Assembly: GCA_021495925.1 (NCBI GenBank)
Contig: JAKEKT010000015.1
Coordinates: 310,001 to 374,000, forward strand
DNA from: Diplodia intermedia
Taxonomy: Eukaryota > Ascomycota > Dothideomycetes > Botryosphaeriales > Botryosphaeriaceae
DNA length: 64,000 nt
Direction: 5' to 3'
In this document: positions 44,677 to 56,000 of the stretch, in pieces
Layout of the letters: every line of letters begins with the position of its first letter
Numbering within the stretch: the first letter of the stretch is position 1
Translations under genes and position numbers: made by a program
The notes under the pieces: model-generated
Database searches by the model: none
Told to the model about the DNA's origin: nothing
Seen by the model: the letters and a program-made list of their open reading frames with translations, nothing else

Positions 44677-46770
44677 ATGGCCCGCCACCCATACCTCCCC
44701 CTAACCTTCTTCGCCCTCGCCATCCTCACCTCCCCCGCCGCCGCCGCACCAACATGGCCCTCCCCCCAAACCGACGAGCTCGAAGACATAATGCACCTCA
44801 CATCAGGCCTCCACTCGCGCAACTTCACCGCGCCCATCACGCCCTGCAGCCGCGCGCCCGCCGGCACCACAGGGCGCGTGCAAGCCGCCGAGTGGATCCG
44901 GACCGCCTTCCACGACATGGCGACAGGCTCCGTCTACACCGGGATCGGCGGGCTGGACGCATCCATCGCGTACGAGACGGGCAGCGGGGAGAACCTGGGG
45001 CCGGCGTTCAACACGACGCTGGCGGCGTACGCGCCGTACCTGTCGGCGCGCGCGCCCATGGCCGACCTGCTGGCGCTCGGCGTGTACGCGGCGGTGCGGG
45101 CGTGCGGCGGGCCCGCGGTCGGCGTGCGCGCGGGCAGGGTCGACGCGCGCGCGGCCGGCCCGCAGGGCGTGCCGCTGCCGCAGAACTCGGTCGGCACGTT
45201 TCGCAATCAGTTCGACCGCGTCGGGTTCGATGAGGTGGGCATGATTTCGCTGGTCGCGTGCGGGCATACGTTGGGGGGTGTGCATGCGGATGCGAATCCG
45301 GAGATTGTGCCGGCGGGCAGCGTGGCGGGGGATGTGGTCGTGTTCGATGCGACGGCGGATGTGTTTGATAATCGGGTTGTGACGGAGTATTTGGCGAATG
45401 AGACGCGGAATGCGTTGGTGGTGGGCAGGGCGACGACGAATGGGAGGAATTCGGATGCGAGGGTGTTTGCGGCGGATGGGAATGTGACGGTCAGGGCCAT
45501 GGCGGATCCCGAGACGTTTAGGAGCGTGTGTGCGACGGTGTTGCAGCAGATGATTGAGGTTGTGCCGAGTGGGGTGACGCTTGGGGATCCTATCGTTGTG
45601 TACGATGTGAAGCCGAGTGGCATGCAGTTGACGCTCCTAGATGGAGGCGAGTCCGTTAAATTGACCGGCGATATCCGTGTCAGGACTACAGAGCGCGCTG
45701 CTAGTCAGATCGAGAAAGTCCAGCTGGTGTATAAGGATCGGGAGGGAGGGGATGGCGGGACGCTGGAAACCGAGTCGTCAGGGTCGGCCGCTGGCCTCGA
45801 CGACACTTTCGAGGTATGCCCTCGATCTGCATCTTTACAGCCCTCGCTAACTTGCAACAAGTTCTACGGCGTCTCCGTGAACATCCCATCGGACTCTTCG
45901 ATATCATCCTTCAACGTCGTCGTCACCCTGAGCTCCGGAGAGACCGAGCTCCACGACAACAACGGCAGCGGCTTCCCCCTGCAGGACAGCATCATCTTCC
46001 AAAGCCCGCAGAGCTGCCTCAGCGGCACCACCATGTCCATCGCCGCCGCCGTCCGCAGCGCCGAGTCCTCGTCCGCGCCAACGCTCAACGTCACCTACGG
46101 CGTCCCCGACTCCCGCTCCGTCCTGCCCGTCCTCACGGCCTCCGCCGTCTCCATGACCAAAGGCGCGTCCGTCGGCCCTTACGACCTCTACTCCGCCAGC
46201 CACACCCTGACTTCCACCCAGGTGGACACCGCCCGGTTCGACGTCAAACTCGACGACGACGCCGTCGACGGCTTCAAGCGCTCCGCCGACCTCGCCGACA
46301 CCTGCGCCGACCTCAGCCCGGACCCTCCCTCCTCGACCGGTGTGCCTTCATCATCCAGCACCACCACCGCACCTCCCGCATCATCATCATCGTCATCCTC
46401 GACATCAGCACCCACCGTATCCTCCTCCTCCTCCTCCCCCCCATCCACAACAACGCCCTCAACAACCCCAACCCCAACCCCCACACCCCCCACCTGCCCC
46501 TCCTCCGACGGCGCCAAATGGACGACAACCACCACCACCTCGTCCAACACGACAACCTTCACCATCCACTGCGGCAAGGACTACCAGGCGGGGCAGATCG
46601 GCGTCGTCTACGTCGCCAGCTTCGAGGCGTGTCTGACGGCGTGCGCCGACGCGGAGGGTTGCGAGGCGGTCGCGTACGTGGGCGGGACGGGGGCCGGGGA
46701 CTGCTACTTGAAGGACGAGGCGGCGGGGGCGGTCGAGGACGGGGGGGTGTGGGGGGCGGTGAGGGACTGA
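44677..46770 (+). CDS. Secreted haem peroxidase with C-terminal Apple/PAN-like domain
   Basis: Predicted secreted enzyme of the plant/fungal peroxidase superfamily. Signal peptide MARHPYLPLTFFALAILTSP then AAAA. Catalytic residues: distal Arg-75 and His-79 in EWIRTAFHDM; proximal His-197 in ISLVACGHTLGG. A Ser/Thr/Pro-rich linker at about residues 550-600 leads to a C-terminal Cys domain (ASFEACLTACADAEGCEAVA, then GDCYLKDEAAGAV) that looks PAN/Apple-like, a carbohydrate- or protein-binding module. A 48-nt segment at 45814-45861 has a GTATGC donor, a CTAAC branch site and an AAG acceptor, and is a multiple of three without a stop: splicing gives 681 residues joining FE to FYGVSVNIPS, retention adds 16 residues. 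Substrate unknown; classes differ in Mn and lignin use, which cannot be read here. Confidence 0.88.
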   Translation: MARHPYLPLTFFALAILTSPAAAAPTWPSPQTDELEDIMHLTSGLHSRNFTAPITPCSRAPAGTTGRVQAAEWIRTAFHDMATGSVYTGIGGLDASIAYETGSGENLGPAFNTTLAAYAPYLSARAPMADLLALGVYAAVRACGGPAVGVRAGRVDARAAGPQGVPLPQNSVGTFRNQFDRVGFDEVGMISLVACGHTLGGVHADANPEIVPAGSVAGDVVVFDATADVFDNRVVTEYLANETRNALVVGRATTNGRNSDARVFAADGNVTVRAMADPETFRSVCATVLQQMIEVVPSGVTLGDPIVVYDVKPSGMQLTLLDGGESVKLTGDIRVRTTERAASQIEKVQLVYKDREGGDGGTLETESSGSAAGLDDTFEVCPRSASLQPSLTCNKFYGVSVNIPSDSSISSFNVVVTLSSGETELHDNNGSGFPLQDSIIFQSPQSCLSGTTMSIAAAVRSAESSSAPTLNVTYGVPDSRSVLPVLTASAVSMTKGASVGPYDLYSASHTLTSTQVDTARFDVKLDDDAVDGFKRSADLADTCADLSPDPPSSTGVPSSSSTTTAPPASSSSSSSTSAPTVSSSSSSPPSTTTPSTTPTPTPTPPTCPSSDGAKWTTTTTTSSNTTTFTIHCGKDYQAGQIGVVYVASFEACLTACADAEGCEAVAYVGGTGAGDCYLKDEAAGAVEDGGVWGAVRD

Positions 46771-47520
46771 CTGACATGATTAGGGGTGGTGGTGGTGGTG
46801 GTGGTGGTGGGAAAAGTTGGTGGGACTGGAGTGTGGGACTGGGAGTGTGTTTTGTGTTTGTGTTTGTGTGTTTGTGGGGATATATATACCTAGCGTGGGC
46901 GTGTTGATGGGATCGACTTTTTTTTCTTTCTTCTCTTTTCTTTCTTTGATGCGTGGATAGAAAGCTTGTAATGGAGAATGGCTTCGTATACCGTACTGAC
47001 CGTGTAGAAACACATGAAATGAATATGTATCGGGATTTGGAGCCCATGTGTGGATTGTTGTGTCCGGATCAGAGGCTTGCTTGCCGTTAGTCAGAATGCG
47101 AACTTCATCCCGGCTGCGACACACGAGCGTAAGTAGTGCCACGAGAAGACCACAAGCGAGAATAAAGAATTTACGCACAACAGACTTACTCAAGCGCCCG
47201 TAACCAGGCTTTCTTTGTATCACCAAGAGGGAACGAGCCGAGCCAACCGTTACTTTGAACGCCAAGCGGCGCCAATGGGAAATGAATATCATGGTATCGT
47301 GCACAAGAATATTGGTACAAACAAGGAAACATTCCCGATCGGGGAAAAAAAAGAGGATATGCTAGAGAAAGAGCCGCTCGGAGACATCATCATCATATCT
47401 CGCGTCCTCTCACGTTCTTCATCGCTCATGCAATCATGACAGTAGGTAAGCAAAAAGCCGAACCAGCAGCCAGTCACCCTCCCTCCTTCCCACCACTCAA
47501 CTCACTCTCAAGACGCCCCT
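46771..47520. other. Intergenic region
   Basis: Holds the GGT run and ordinary sequence between two convergent genes (peroxidase and the MARVEL-like gene). No gene seen. Confidence 0.6.
46785..46810 (+). repeat. (GGT)n microsatellite
   Basis: About 26 bases of GGT repeats just past the peroxidase stop codon, in its 3' untranslated region. Confidence 0.9.
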
Positions 47521-48252
47521 CTAAACCACACTCTTGCTCCCCATCCCAACACCCCCCCTATTGATCCACCACATGACGGTCCCATACACGGCGGTGATGA
47601 ACCACAGCAGCATGCACGTCAAATCGACCCAAACGGCGTGCTTCATGCGCCTGACGCCGGCGTCGTACTCGACGGCCTCGCCGATGTACATGCGGCCGAA
47701 GATGCCGAACGCGACGAGCCACAGCACGAAGACGAGCCAGTCCCAGGCGAAGAAGAACAGCGACTTGACCATGGGCAGCAGGTACGCGAGGCAGGTGAGG
47801 GCGGCGAGCCCGGCGACGACCTCGGCGTACACCCACTTGGCGTCGCCGTACGCGTGCGCCTTGCGCGCCGCGTCCAGGTCCACGCCGTACAGCCCGCACA
47901 CCGTCAGCGCGAGCACGAACTGCAGCAGCCGCAGGAAGACGCGCGCGAGCAGCCCCGGCAGCCCGCCGTGGTGCGAGTACGAGGTGAGCTGGTTGAGGGT
48001 CATCATTGTGGCGCGTTTGTCGTTGGCGGGGGCGGTGGCGGCGGCGGCGACGTTGTGGGTCAATTCGTAGTTGGATGGCGGGTAGCGGAAGTTTTGGTGG
48101 TGGGCAAAGTGGTTGGAGAAGCCGCCGGTGGGCGAGATGGGGACGGCGGACGAGTGGTGCCGGGGCCGGTGGGTGTGCTTGTGGGCTTGGTGGGTTTTGT
48201 GGTTGGTGTAGATGGTGTGTGCTTCGCGGCCGAGCTTGATGGCTGTCAGCAT
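47521..48252 (-). CDS. MARVEL-like four-helix membrane protein
   Basis: Single exon from the ATG at 48252, 243 residues. Residues 1-95 are hydrophilic and His-rich (MLTAIKLGREAHTIYTNHKT). Four hydrophobic segments follow: VFLRLLQFVLALTVCGLYGV, YAEVVAGLAALTCLAYLLPM, SLFFFAWDWLVFVLWLVAFG and WVDLTCMLLWFITAVYGTVM, a layout typical of the fungal MARVEL family, with the second and third helices closely spaced. MARVEL proteins act in membrane organisation and trafficking. In the same frame the open reading frame extends upstream for 94 codons without an ATG, so the chosen start is the first plausible one. It is convergent with the peroxidase and the 48.3-49.3 kb spacer is its promoter. Confidence 0.78.
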   Translation of the reverse strand: MLTAIKLGREAHTIYTNHKTHQAHKHTHRPRHHSSAVPISPTGGFSNHFAHHQNFRYPPSNYELTHNVAAAATAPANDKRATMMTLNQLTSYSHHGGLPGLLARVFLRLLQFVLALTVCGLYGVDLDAARKAHAYGDAKWVYAEVVAGLAALTCLAYLLPMVKSLFFFAWDWLVFVLWLVAFGIFGRMYIGEAVEYDAGVRRMKHAVWVDLTCMLLWFITAVYGTVMWWINRGGVGMGSKSVV

Positions 48253-49271
48253 CGTTCGTGTCTTCTTATCTGTGTTGCTGCTGCGGGTCTGATGACTTGC
48301 GATGTTCGATCCTGCGAACTGGGCATGCGCTGGGAATGTGCGTCCTTTATGCGCTTGCGTGTGCAACGGGTGACTTACACTGTACTGCTCAAGGCGGAGA
48401 TGTGTGGTGTTGGAGTGTGTCCCAAAATGCTGTATCAGGCGGGCAGGAGACGGTGGTGACCTTATACCTGTCGCAGGCGGACAAAGCTGGCCAGGGACAA
48501 AGTGATTGTGGGCGTGACTCGAGACAAAGAACAAGCAAGCTCCTTGGTTTAGAAATTATTGGCGGATAAAGACGGGCGAGTGGCGGAAACAAGGAAACAA
48601 CCCAGTCAATGGGATTGACGCCTCGGCGCTGTTGGCGATGGCAGCGAGGAAGCAGCAGCGATCACGGATCGGAGCTGCGGTTTGCTTGGATCTGGAAGGA
48701 AGGGAAGTTGGAGTTGGAAAGCAGACAGTGGCGGGCAAAAAGGCCAGCTCTTATAGCAGCACACGCACACACGCATTCCTGAAACCGGTGGGTGCGGAAT
48801 GGTGGCTCTCGTGGGCGAAGGTGTGGGCGAGCCGCCGCCAGCGCCCACACGTCATGGCTAGCGCCGTGTCCCTGCAGCTTCAGTCAAGATCGCCAGTCGC
48901 AAACGATTGGCCACCAGCCACTCTCGCCTGCCCTTCGCGCTGTGTGCGACAGCACCGACGCACGCCCCTCTCTCCGCGCTGTTGGTTTCATCGCCTTCGA
49001 GCGGCCACTCGTTGCGGGTCCAGCGCGTTTCGCCTGCACCATTGGCTCTGAGCGCTCAGCGATTGCGCGGGGGAGGGTCTGCGGCTCAAGTCCGAGGCCC
49101 TGAGTGCGTAAGCGCCCGGCTCCCTTTCAGCGCCTCGCCCTACACCACAGCCCGCGCAACCTATGGCCAGCCCTCAAGGTACATTCTCCGCTGCCGACTT
49201 CCGAGGTGGATATGTATTCGAGACGTGCATTACTATTCATAGCCAGCGCCTGCGCGCGCGCGCGTCCTCAC
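48253..49271. other. Intergenic region
   Basis: Between the MARVEL-like gene and the glutathione transferase, both on the minus strand, so it carries the former's promoter and the latter's 3' end. Mixed open frames without recognisable content. Nothing seen. Confidence 0.6.
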
Positions 49272-50302
49272 TCACGGAGAGCTGTACTTGTACCCGTACT
49301 GCTCCTTCGCCTGCCTGCAAAATTCCGCCAGCTCCTCGCTGTTCCGCCTGAACTCGTCGTCCGTCTCCAGCTTCTTCTGGTATCCCCTGTTGGTCATGGT
49401 GCTCTCCGCCGGCACGTCGACGCCCTTGCGCACCGCCGGGCGCGCATCGATCCTCTCCCACCACTTGTGCAGGTTCGGGAACTGCGTCGCCAGGTCGATG
49501 CCGAGCAACGCGCTGAAGTTGACCCAGCTGAAGTTGGCAATGTCGGCGATGCTGTACTTGCCGCGCCCCGGCCCGACGAGGTAGTCGCGCTCGGCGAGGT
49601 GCGAGTCGAGGATGCCGTACAGGCGCTCCGTCTCGCCCACGTAGCGCTGCGTGCCGTACGGGATGCGCTCTTTTGCGAACCTCAGGAAATGGTTTGCTTG
49701 TCCTTGCATGGGCCCGAGTCCTCCGTGCTGCATGCGTGTCAGACTCTGTGCGTTTGCTGAGTGAGATTGGAGAGGGGTTGCTGACCTGCCATGCCACCCA
49801 TTGCTCGGCGCGCGACAGATCCTTTGGATCCGCGAACGAGAACTCATGCTCCGGATCGTAGTGCCGTGTCAGATACGCCAAGATCGCTACGATCGATCAG
49901 CAATGTCTTTGCCTGGAAAATCCACGATGCCCCGCAGCAGAGCGACGCAGAGCCAATTGTTGGCCACTTACCGGCGCCTTCCTGCACAGGGAAGCTGTCG
50001 TTGTCGTGATCCACAATCACCGGGATACGTCCGTTGGGACCGAGCTTGGTGAACCACGGCTCCTTCTGGATGTTCTCCATGATGTTGATGCTTTGCACCG
50101 TGTACTCCAGCCCATACTTGGCCTTCAGCTCCTCCAAGATGATGCTCGCTTTGTGGCCGTTGGGCGTCCCGAACGTGAGCAGCTCGATGCCCTTGTTTGC
50201 GATGAGACCGGATGGGCGAGACATGATGGTCGGTGGTATGATTGCTGGACGGAGGGCAGGCCGGGAAGCGTGGAGAAGGCGGGGAATTGTGCGAGAAAAC
50301 AT
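49272..50302 (-). CDS. Ure2-like glutathione S-transferase
   Basis: Exons 50302-49972, 49886-49786 and 49727-49272 give 295 residues; introns are 85 and 58 nt. The N-terminus MFSRTIPRLLHASRPALRPA looks like a mitochondrial presequence; an internal Met at residue 27 would give a cytosolic form. The thioredoxin-fold half has TFGTPNGHKASIILEELKAK, GPNGRIPVIVDHDNDSFPVQ and EGAAILAYLTRHYDP, the glutathione-site motif of the Ure2/Nu-type class. The alpha-helical half has AEQWVAWQHGGLGPMQGQAN, RLYGILDSHLAERDYLVGPG and GRGKYSIADIANFSWVNFSA. Members detoxify electrophiles or reduce disulphides; S. cerevisiae Ure2 also regulates nitrogen repression but has a prion domain that is absent here. Family call is secure; substrate is not. 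Confidence 0.9.
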
Positions 50303-51058
50303 CTTCGGCGGCGTGGTACGAAGCTGGCTTTATGGGAGAGAGGGTGAGGGTGTGAGCCGTAGGTAGCTGCTTGATTGGATGACGTCGGGGTCAAAGGCCT
50401 CCGATTGCTCAGATGAGACCTCAATCGCCATGTGCCGGATCACCCCGCATCAGACGTACTCGGCGGAATTGAGTGGGCCATGGGTCGATTTCAAAGCAAT
50501 TGATCGTGTAAGCGTCGTTCGCGCTCGCTGTTTTCCGGAGCCCAAGCTATCCGAGCTCAAGCTATCCGGAGCTTCAAGCGACACCATGCTTAGTAATCAG
50601 ACGGACCAAAATTAAACAGTACTTTCATGCCTTCAAATGCCGAGCGCCGCTACTACATACTCTGAATAGATGAGCCAAAGGAACAAAACGCCATATTATG
50701 GTCAATTGAATGAATTTGTATGTGCCAAAGCTGCTGTCTACATAGCTGATCATTCCAAGAGAAGTATTGCTTGAGTATAATATTACAATGAATGTATAGC
50801 AAAAGTGCATAGATGTAGCCAGACAGGTTCAAGCAGCCTTCATCGCACAGTTGAAGGCTACTGGTCAACACACGCAAATGATTGACTCTCAAATCCAAAA
50901 GCTCTCGACTCCTTGAGCGACGCTTTTTCCCTTCGTCCCCTCCTCAGGCTCCTGAGAAGTCTCTGCTCCGGTTTCCTGCGTTCCCGTGGTACGATATTCG
51001 GAGGCCTGGTCTGCCACGTTCCCTTCTAATACTTTTTCATCTTGCGAGCGGGACTCCT
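50303..51058. other. Intergenic region
   Basis: Promoter of the glutathione transferase on its right, and 3' flank of the lipase on its left. Near-duplicate 15-base segments occur at about 50540-50575. AT-rich between 50.6 and 50.9 kb. No gene seen. Confidence 0.6.
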
Positions 51059-53035
51059 TCACTGTTTCCGTTTCTTGGTTCCCTTCTTTGCGTTTGGTTC
51101 TCCTCCGGTGGTTATGCCGACCGTCCCTGTCCCGCTCCCGCTGACCAGACCTCCTACCGCTTTTCCCGCACCGAGAGTGATTCCTTTCGAGCCAAACTTC
51201 GTCTCTGTTTTTCCTTGGCTGATCAGACTGCTGAAACTCGCACGGCCTGGGCTATGCGCGGGAGGTGGTGGACTTGAGTCGGTCCCTCCAACCTCATCTG
51301 AGCTCCACCAGCCTTCCGGACGCGACGCGTTTGACTTTTGCGAGAGATGCGATTCACGGTGTGAGCCTTCTTCCGACGATAGTATGCGTTCGAGTGTGCC
51401 ACCGAGGGGAGCCGACGAGGCACGCTGAGGCCGGAACGAACTTCCAGAGCTTCGGAGATGGACGGGAGAACCAAGCGTCGAAGGATGATGCTTGCGGGAT
51501 TCGAGATATGGTGATGTTTGCGTGCCGCTACCTGGGGTTGGCGAGTGTGCAGGCGGCACGTTTTCGGAGATTTTGCGTGTGGACCGAGGGCTCTCATCAT
51601 CATCGGAGAAGGAGGCCGTTGGATGCATCTGGATCGTGTTAGATGGGGTGAGGGCTTTATAGGGACCGAGTTTCGGACTGCTACCAGGGCCGGCGTATTT
51701 ATCGAGAGCGGCGTAGACGTGCGGGAAGACGAGTTCCTCAACGTTGTTCGCCCACAGGAAGTCGAGATGCTCGTAATGAGGGATTTCCTCGGCCACGGTG
51801 TGCTTTGGCAGTTCCTTGAGCATAATGTTGACATCGACCAAGCTGTCGCTTCCGCCATAAACGAGCACAATAGGGGTTTTGATGTTCCGGGTTGGGAACT
51901 TGGCCACCTTGTAGTATTTTGCATCGTTTGAAATCCTCATGGGAGCCTGCATTTCGTCATCGTACATCTGGAAAGTGCCGTTCCGGATGATCTGGAACCA
52001 GTGCACCACCGTCTTGACGCTAGAGAACGAGTAGAGATGCGGGTACGCGGCGAGCTTCTGGTGGGGCGTGATATTCTTCGCCGACCAGCCAAACAGGAAC
52101 GAGAGCGAGCCGTCGATCAGGCGCACGAAGATGGGCGGGTAGAGAATGCTCTGCCACATGGCCGTGCTGGTGAGAATAGCCCGCCGTCCGAAGGCCAGGA
52201 AGAGAACGTCGGGGGATGATTTGACAAGCGTGTCGACAATGCCGCTGCTCATGCCCTTGGGAGACATGGCGGGCGCAAGCGCGACGAAGACATTGACCTT
52301 TTCATTCAGCGTCGGGTGAATGGACAGCGCAGCGAAGGCTTGGGCAGTTCCTTGCGAGAAGCCGACATACGAGAGCGACTGCTGGCCGGTGGTGGACAGG
52401 ATGTAATCGATGGAATCCGGGATGTCGTGGAAAGCAAACTGGTCCATGGAGAAGTTCCAGAAGCGGTTGTCGGTGGGAGCGTCTCTGGTTGACTTCTTCG
52501 AGTATTTGTTGCCTCTGTTGTTTCCGAGCCAGACGTCGTAGCCGCGCTCAACCAGCATGAAGGGAAGGCACCTCTCCTTCTCGGTGAGGCACAGCCAGAC
52601 TTCGCTGTTCATCATCAGACCATGATGCAGGTAGACGACGCGCTTTTGGATGCTGTCCGGGCCGTGGTTCACCCTCTGATCCTCCTCTCCGCGCCTGTAC
52701 GCCAGCCTGTGCAGACCCAGCAAATATCCATCTCCGGTCTGGACAATGTGTTCCTCGGCGTAGTATCCGAAGAGCTCGGCAAGTTCGACGAAGTCGGCGG
52801 CCTGGGCGATGGAGGTGACCAAGCCCTTCTTCTTGTTGCGCGAGCGGCGGCCTTGGGGGGACGACAGATAGTTGAAGGACTTGCGCGAGGCGCGATAGAA
52901 GAGGTGGATGACGGGTCCGGGCAGGGCGAGGGTGATGATCCTGATGAAAGCCTCGAGGGCGATGAGGACGAAGCTGCCGAGCAGGTAGACGTACTGCAGC
53001 GGGTGCAGGCGGCCAATGAACGGAACCTGAGGCAT
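51059..53035 (-). CDS. Membrane-anchored steryl-ester hydrolase-type lipase (Tgl1/Yeh family)
   Basis: From the ATG at 53035 the protein is 658 residues. The N-terminus MPQVPFIGRLHPLQYVYLLG with the following hydrophobic stretch is a membrane anchor. The abhydrolase-associated lipase segment follows (VQTGDGYLLGLHRLAYRRG). Catalytic triad: Ser in GFSQG (about residue 225), Asp in VYGGSDSLVD (about 395) and His in HYEHLDFLW (about 423). The C-terminal 200 residues are disordered, Ser/Pro-rich and basic. These match yeast Tgl1/Yeh1/Yeh2, which hydrolyse steryl esters at lipid droplets or the plasma membrane. The frame stays open upstream to 53443 with two earlier Met codons; I prefer 53035 because it places the anchor at the N-terminus. 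Function inferred from family. Confidence 0.88.
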   Translation of the reverse strand: MPQVPFIGRLHPLQYVYLLGSFVLIALEAFIRIITLALPGPVIHLFYRASRKSFNYLSSPQGRRSRNKKKGLVTSIAQAADFVELAELFGYYAEEHIVQTGDGYLLGLHRLAYRRGEEDQRVNHGPDSIQKRVVYLHHGLMMNSEVWLCLTEKERCLPFMLVERGYDVWLGNNRGNKYSKKSTRDAPTDNRFWNFSMDQFAFHDIPDSIDYILSTTGQQSLSYVGFSQGTAQAFAALSIHPTLNEKVNVFVALAPAMSPKGMSSGIVDTLVKSSPDVLFLAFGRRAILTSTAMWQSILYPPIFVRLIDGSLSFLFGWSAKNITPHQKLAAYPHLYSFSSVKTVVHWFQIIRNGTFQMYDDEMQAPMRISNDAKYYKVAKFPTRNIKTPIVLVYGGSDSLVDVNIMLKELPKHTVAEEIPHYEHLDFLWANNVEELVFPHVYAALDKYAGPGSSPKLGPYKALTPSNTIQMHPTASFSDDDESPRSTRKISENVPPAHSPTPGSGTQTSPYLESRKHHPSTLGSPVHLRSSGSSFRPQRASSAPLGGTLERILSSEEGSHRESHLSQKSNASRPEGWWSSDEVGGTDSSPPPPAHSPGRASFSSLISQGKTETKFGSKGITLGAGKAVGGLVSGSGTGTVGITTGGEPNAKKGTKKRKQ

Positions 53036-56000
53036 GGCTGCGGGGAGGGTGTCGGAGGGCGCGCGGGTCGCGGCCAATGTGGTGCAGGAATGGGTAGCAC
53101 AGGAGGCGGGTTGCGAAGGCGGGCTCGCGGAAATGATCAGGAGGAGGCACCGGCCATCGTCGCGCCCTTGCGATGGCGTTGCCTGATAAAGCGGCGCGCT
53201 TGTCGACGAGGGACGGCTAGCTATCGACGACGACAAGAGTCGACGGACGCGGCATTGTTGAACGGCGAGGGCGGCGGCGCGTTGGGAGAAGACCTCATTC
53301 GTCGCTCTTAGGGCCGGCATGTGAAAGGCGGAGCTACCTAGAGCTCCTTCCCTGCGCTGCCCTGCGACCTGCCCTCCATGAGCTGCTGCTGGCCCCGGCT
53401 CCCGCTCCGACTCGGACCTCACCTCTGCATCGCGTCTCACCAATGCCCTGCAACACCGTCACAATCGTCGCCAGACGCCGACTGCTGGCCGCCAGTGCCA
53501 TGTGTGATGGCCGCCCGCGCGCTGGGCCCGCCGCCTGGCCCCCGGCGTCACATCTTCCGCAGCCCCGCGCCAATCGCCTGTCCACCTAGCCGCAAGACGC
53601 AAGGAGACGCCAGTTGCTGCGCACAAGGCTGCGTTTAAGCGCACATCATTATCGAAAAGCTGCAGTCTGGGCTGCTTTGGGCATGCTCTGTAGGTAACGC
53701 AGGCGCGACGCTCTCGGCGGGAGGGTGGGGAAGCTGTCTGCCATGAGTGGGGTTTGTCCCGGGCCACGTCAATGGTTCTCAGCCGCATTCTCTGTAAGCT
53801 GCTGCTGGTCTGTTTCGATTTCTCTTTACCACGCTGTCTCCCGATCCTCGTGCCCTGCTGCCTGTTTCTCGCTGTTGCCTCATTCGTGCCCCAAGGCCTC
53901 GTTGACCGGCCCCACCGGTGAACTTCTCCGTTCTAGCTCTGCTTCGAGAGCCTCAGCCTTCTCAAACGTCCCGAGTCACTGCTTTCCTCCGCTGCGCTCC
54001 ATTGGCCCGGTTTTCTTCGATTCAAACCGCCTAAGTGGTCTGGACATTTCCCGGCTGGAGACTGAAGCCCGATGTTTCACTCCTACCTCTGTTCTCCTCG
54101 ATCGTGGAGCGATATGGTGTGAAAGCCGGTTGAGACTCTTGGAAGGCTGAGCCACTCTTGCATTTATAAAGAGCTCGGGGACACCAATCCCGCTCATAGA
54201 ACGGGAGGTGCAGGCCTTCGATGTTGACATCCACTACCCATTCGCAGAGGCCCTGTCAGTGCTCTCGTGCGGATTACGCATTAGCGCAATTTCTGCCTGC
54301 GCGCAAGAGCCGCATGATCACCGTCTCGTTCCTCCTTCGACCTTTCGAGCCCTCCGAGAGGCCCACGTCTTTCCAACCCCGCCATTGGTCCCGACCCTCG
54401 ATCTCTGTTCTTCCTGCCTGTCACGCCGTCATGCCAGGCAGCAGGGGGTGGCGATCTTCGTCGAGACCTCCCTGGTCTCCGTCCCTCGGCTAACGGCCGC
54501 TTCGCTGTACGATTTTCATGTCAGGCAGTGCACCCCTTCACCGGCCGGTGCTTGAAAAGCAAAGGAGGCTGTGCGAAGCATGAGGTGTCAAGGCTTTTGC
54601 TTCCGGGGCACTTGGCTTAACGACGGATGAGGCTCTTCACGAGGCCGCCCCAAAGCGGCTCGAGGATAGCTGGGTGCCACCGTGCCACCCCCAAACGGCA
54701 AGGCTAGGCCGTGTCTGTCCCGGGTCGACGCAAGGCTGTCTCCTGCAGCGCTTCTGCCGGTGAGGGTCTCCTGCACTGTACGCTGCTCTCGTCAGTCCTG
54801 CCGCTGTTTCTCTCTGTCGCGTTGATTTGCGCCATTGCGGGGTCGTCGTCCTTACTCCGCTCTGATCTGAGCATTTCCTTAGACCCAAGTCCACTACATG
54901 ATGTGTCACTGGTCTTTCAAGCGCTATTTCTATTACAGTCATACTTCTTTCAATACGATGATGCACTTTAATCCCGCTATTCGATCTTTTGACCCGTGAT
55001 TGATCCCACTGGTCAGTCGGAGTGCGGCTCTTCTCTAGCTTAGGCTGCAAAACAGCACCTAACAACTTTCGGGACTTGCAGCCGTTTCAGCTTAACGACC
55101 CCTAGTGCCGATTTTGCACGCAATTCACGCCGCTCGTGAAAATTCAACGTCGAGAGTCTCCTCAGCTATTCTGTGTGCGGCGGAGCTGTCCTGGCTTGTC
55201 TGCCCCAGCCTCCGCTCGGGCCATTTGTTTTGTCTTTGAATTGCTCCTCAACTTCTGAAGCTGGCTGCCCGAGAAGTAGTCTACTTCGCCACCGGGTGCG
55301 GCCTCATGCAGGTCAGCTAGTCCCGCCTTTTCTACACACTTCCCACCGTCTCACGTTGATACAGAGACCCCACTGGTTCTATTATCCACTGATATCATCC
55401 AACCACATAGTTCCTTCCATGGGCCCCTTGCTATGGTCTTCGGGTTTCCAAAACGGTCTCGGCCCCCCGTCCTTTCTCTCCGCCTTGGCTTGACTGCCCA
55501 GCCCCCCGGCGATGCTACTCGTCACCCAAAACCTTCCTCAAGGCTTCTAGAATTCGTCCTCGGTGCCCGACCCGGTTGCTGCCTTCTCCCGCCGCCGATG
55601 GATAGATTACCCACCGCCTCGCTTGCTTATCCCTTTCGGAAGGCTCCCATGCTCTTCACACCTTTGGGCGGTGAGAGTGGCCCGGACGTCGCCGATGCTA
55701 GCATTCGAGGGGCACTCGTCGTCCCCAGAGGCCGCCTGGATGCCCCCAAACGACTCATAACAGCGGTATGAGGCGAAGGCATCTCTGCCCTCCCGCCCCA
55801 TCTGACCGCAGCACGGCAGATTTGGTGTAGAGGTATCTCCTGTGTCTGATCACAGCCACAAAGCAATGATGCGTGTATATATGCTGCCGTTGCAGTCTTG
55901 CCATCACACCTCCTCCCATCACAGCTTTCCCTATCAACCCTCCACAGCAAGCGCCACAAGATCTCTTCAAAGAATCACCTCGATCACCCAGCCCGCAATA

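Noticed and set aside
51223..51924. 233-codon minus-strand frame overlapping the lipase
   Set aside because: Out of frame with the lipase domains; shadow of the disordered C-terminal coding sequence.
53036..53443. In-frame N-terminal extension of the lipase
   Set aside because: It would place the hydrophobic membrane anchor over 130 residues inward and is Ala/Ser/Arg-rich; the ATG at 53035 gives the family-type N-terminus.
53725..54150. 141-codon plus-strand open frame in the gene-poor region
   Set aside because: Ser/Pro/Cys composition without signal peptide, domain or consistent splice sites.
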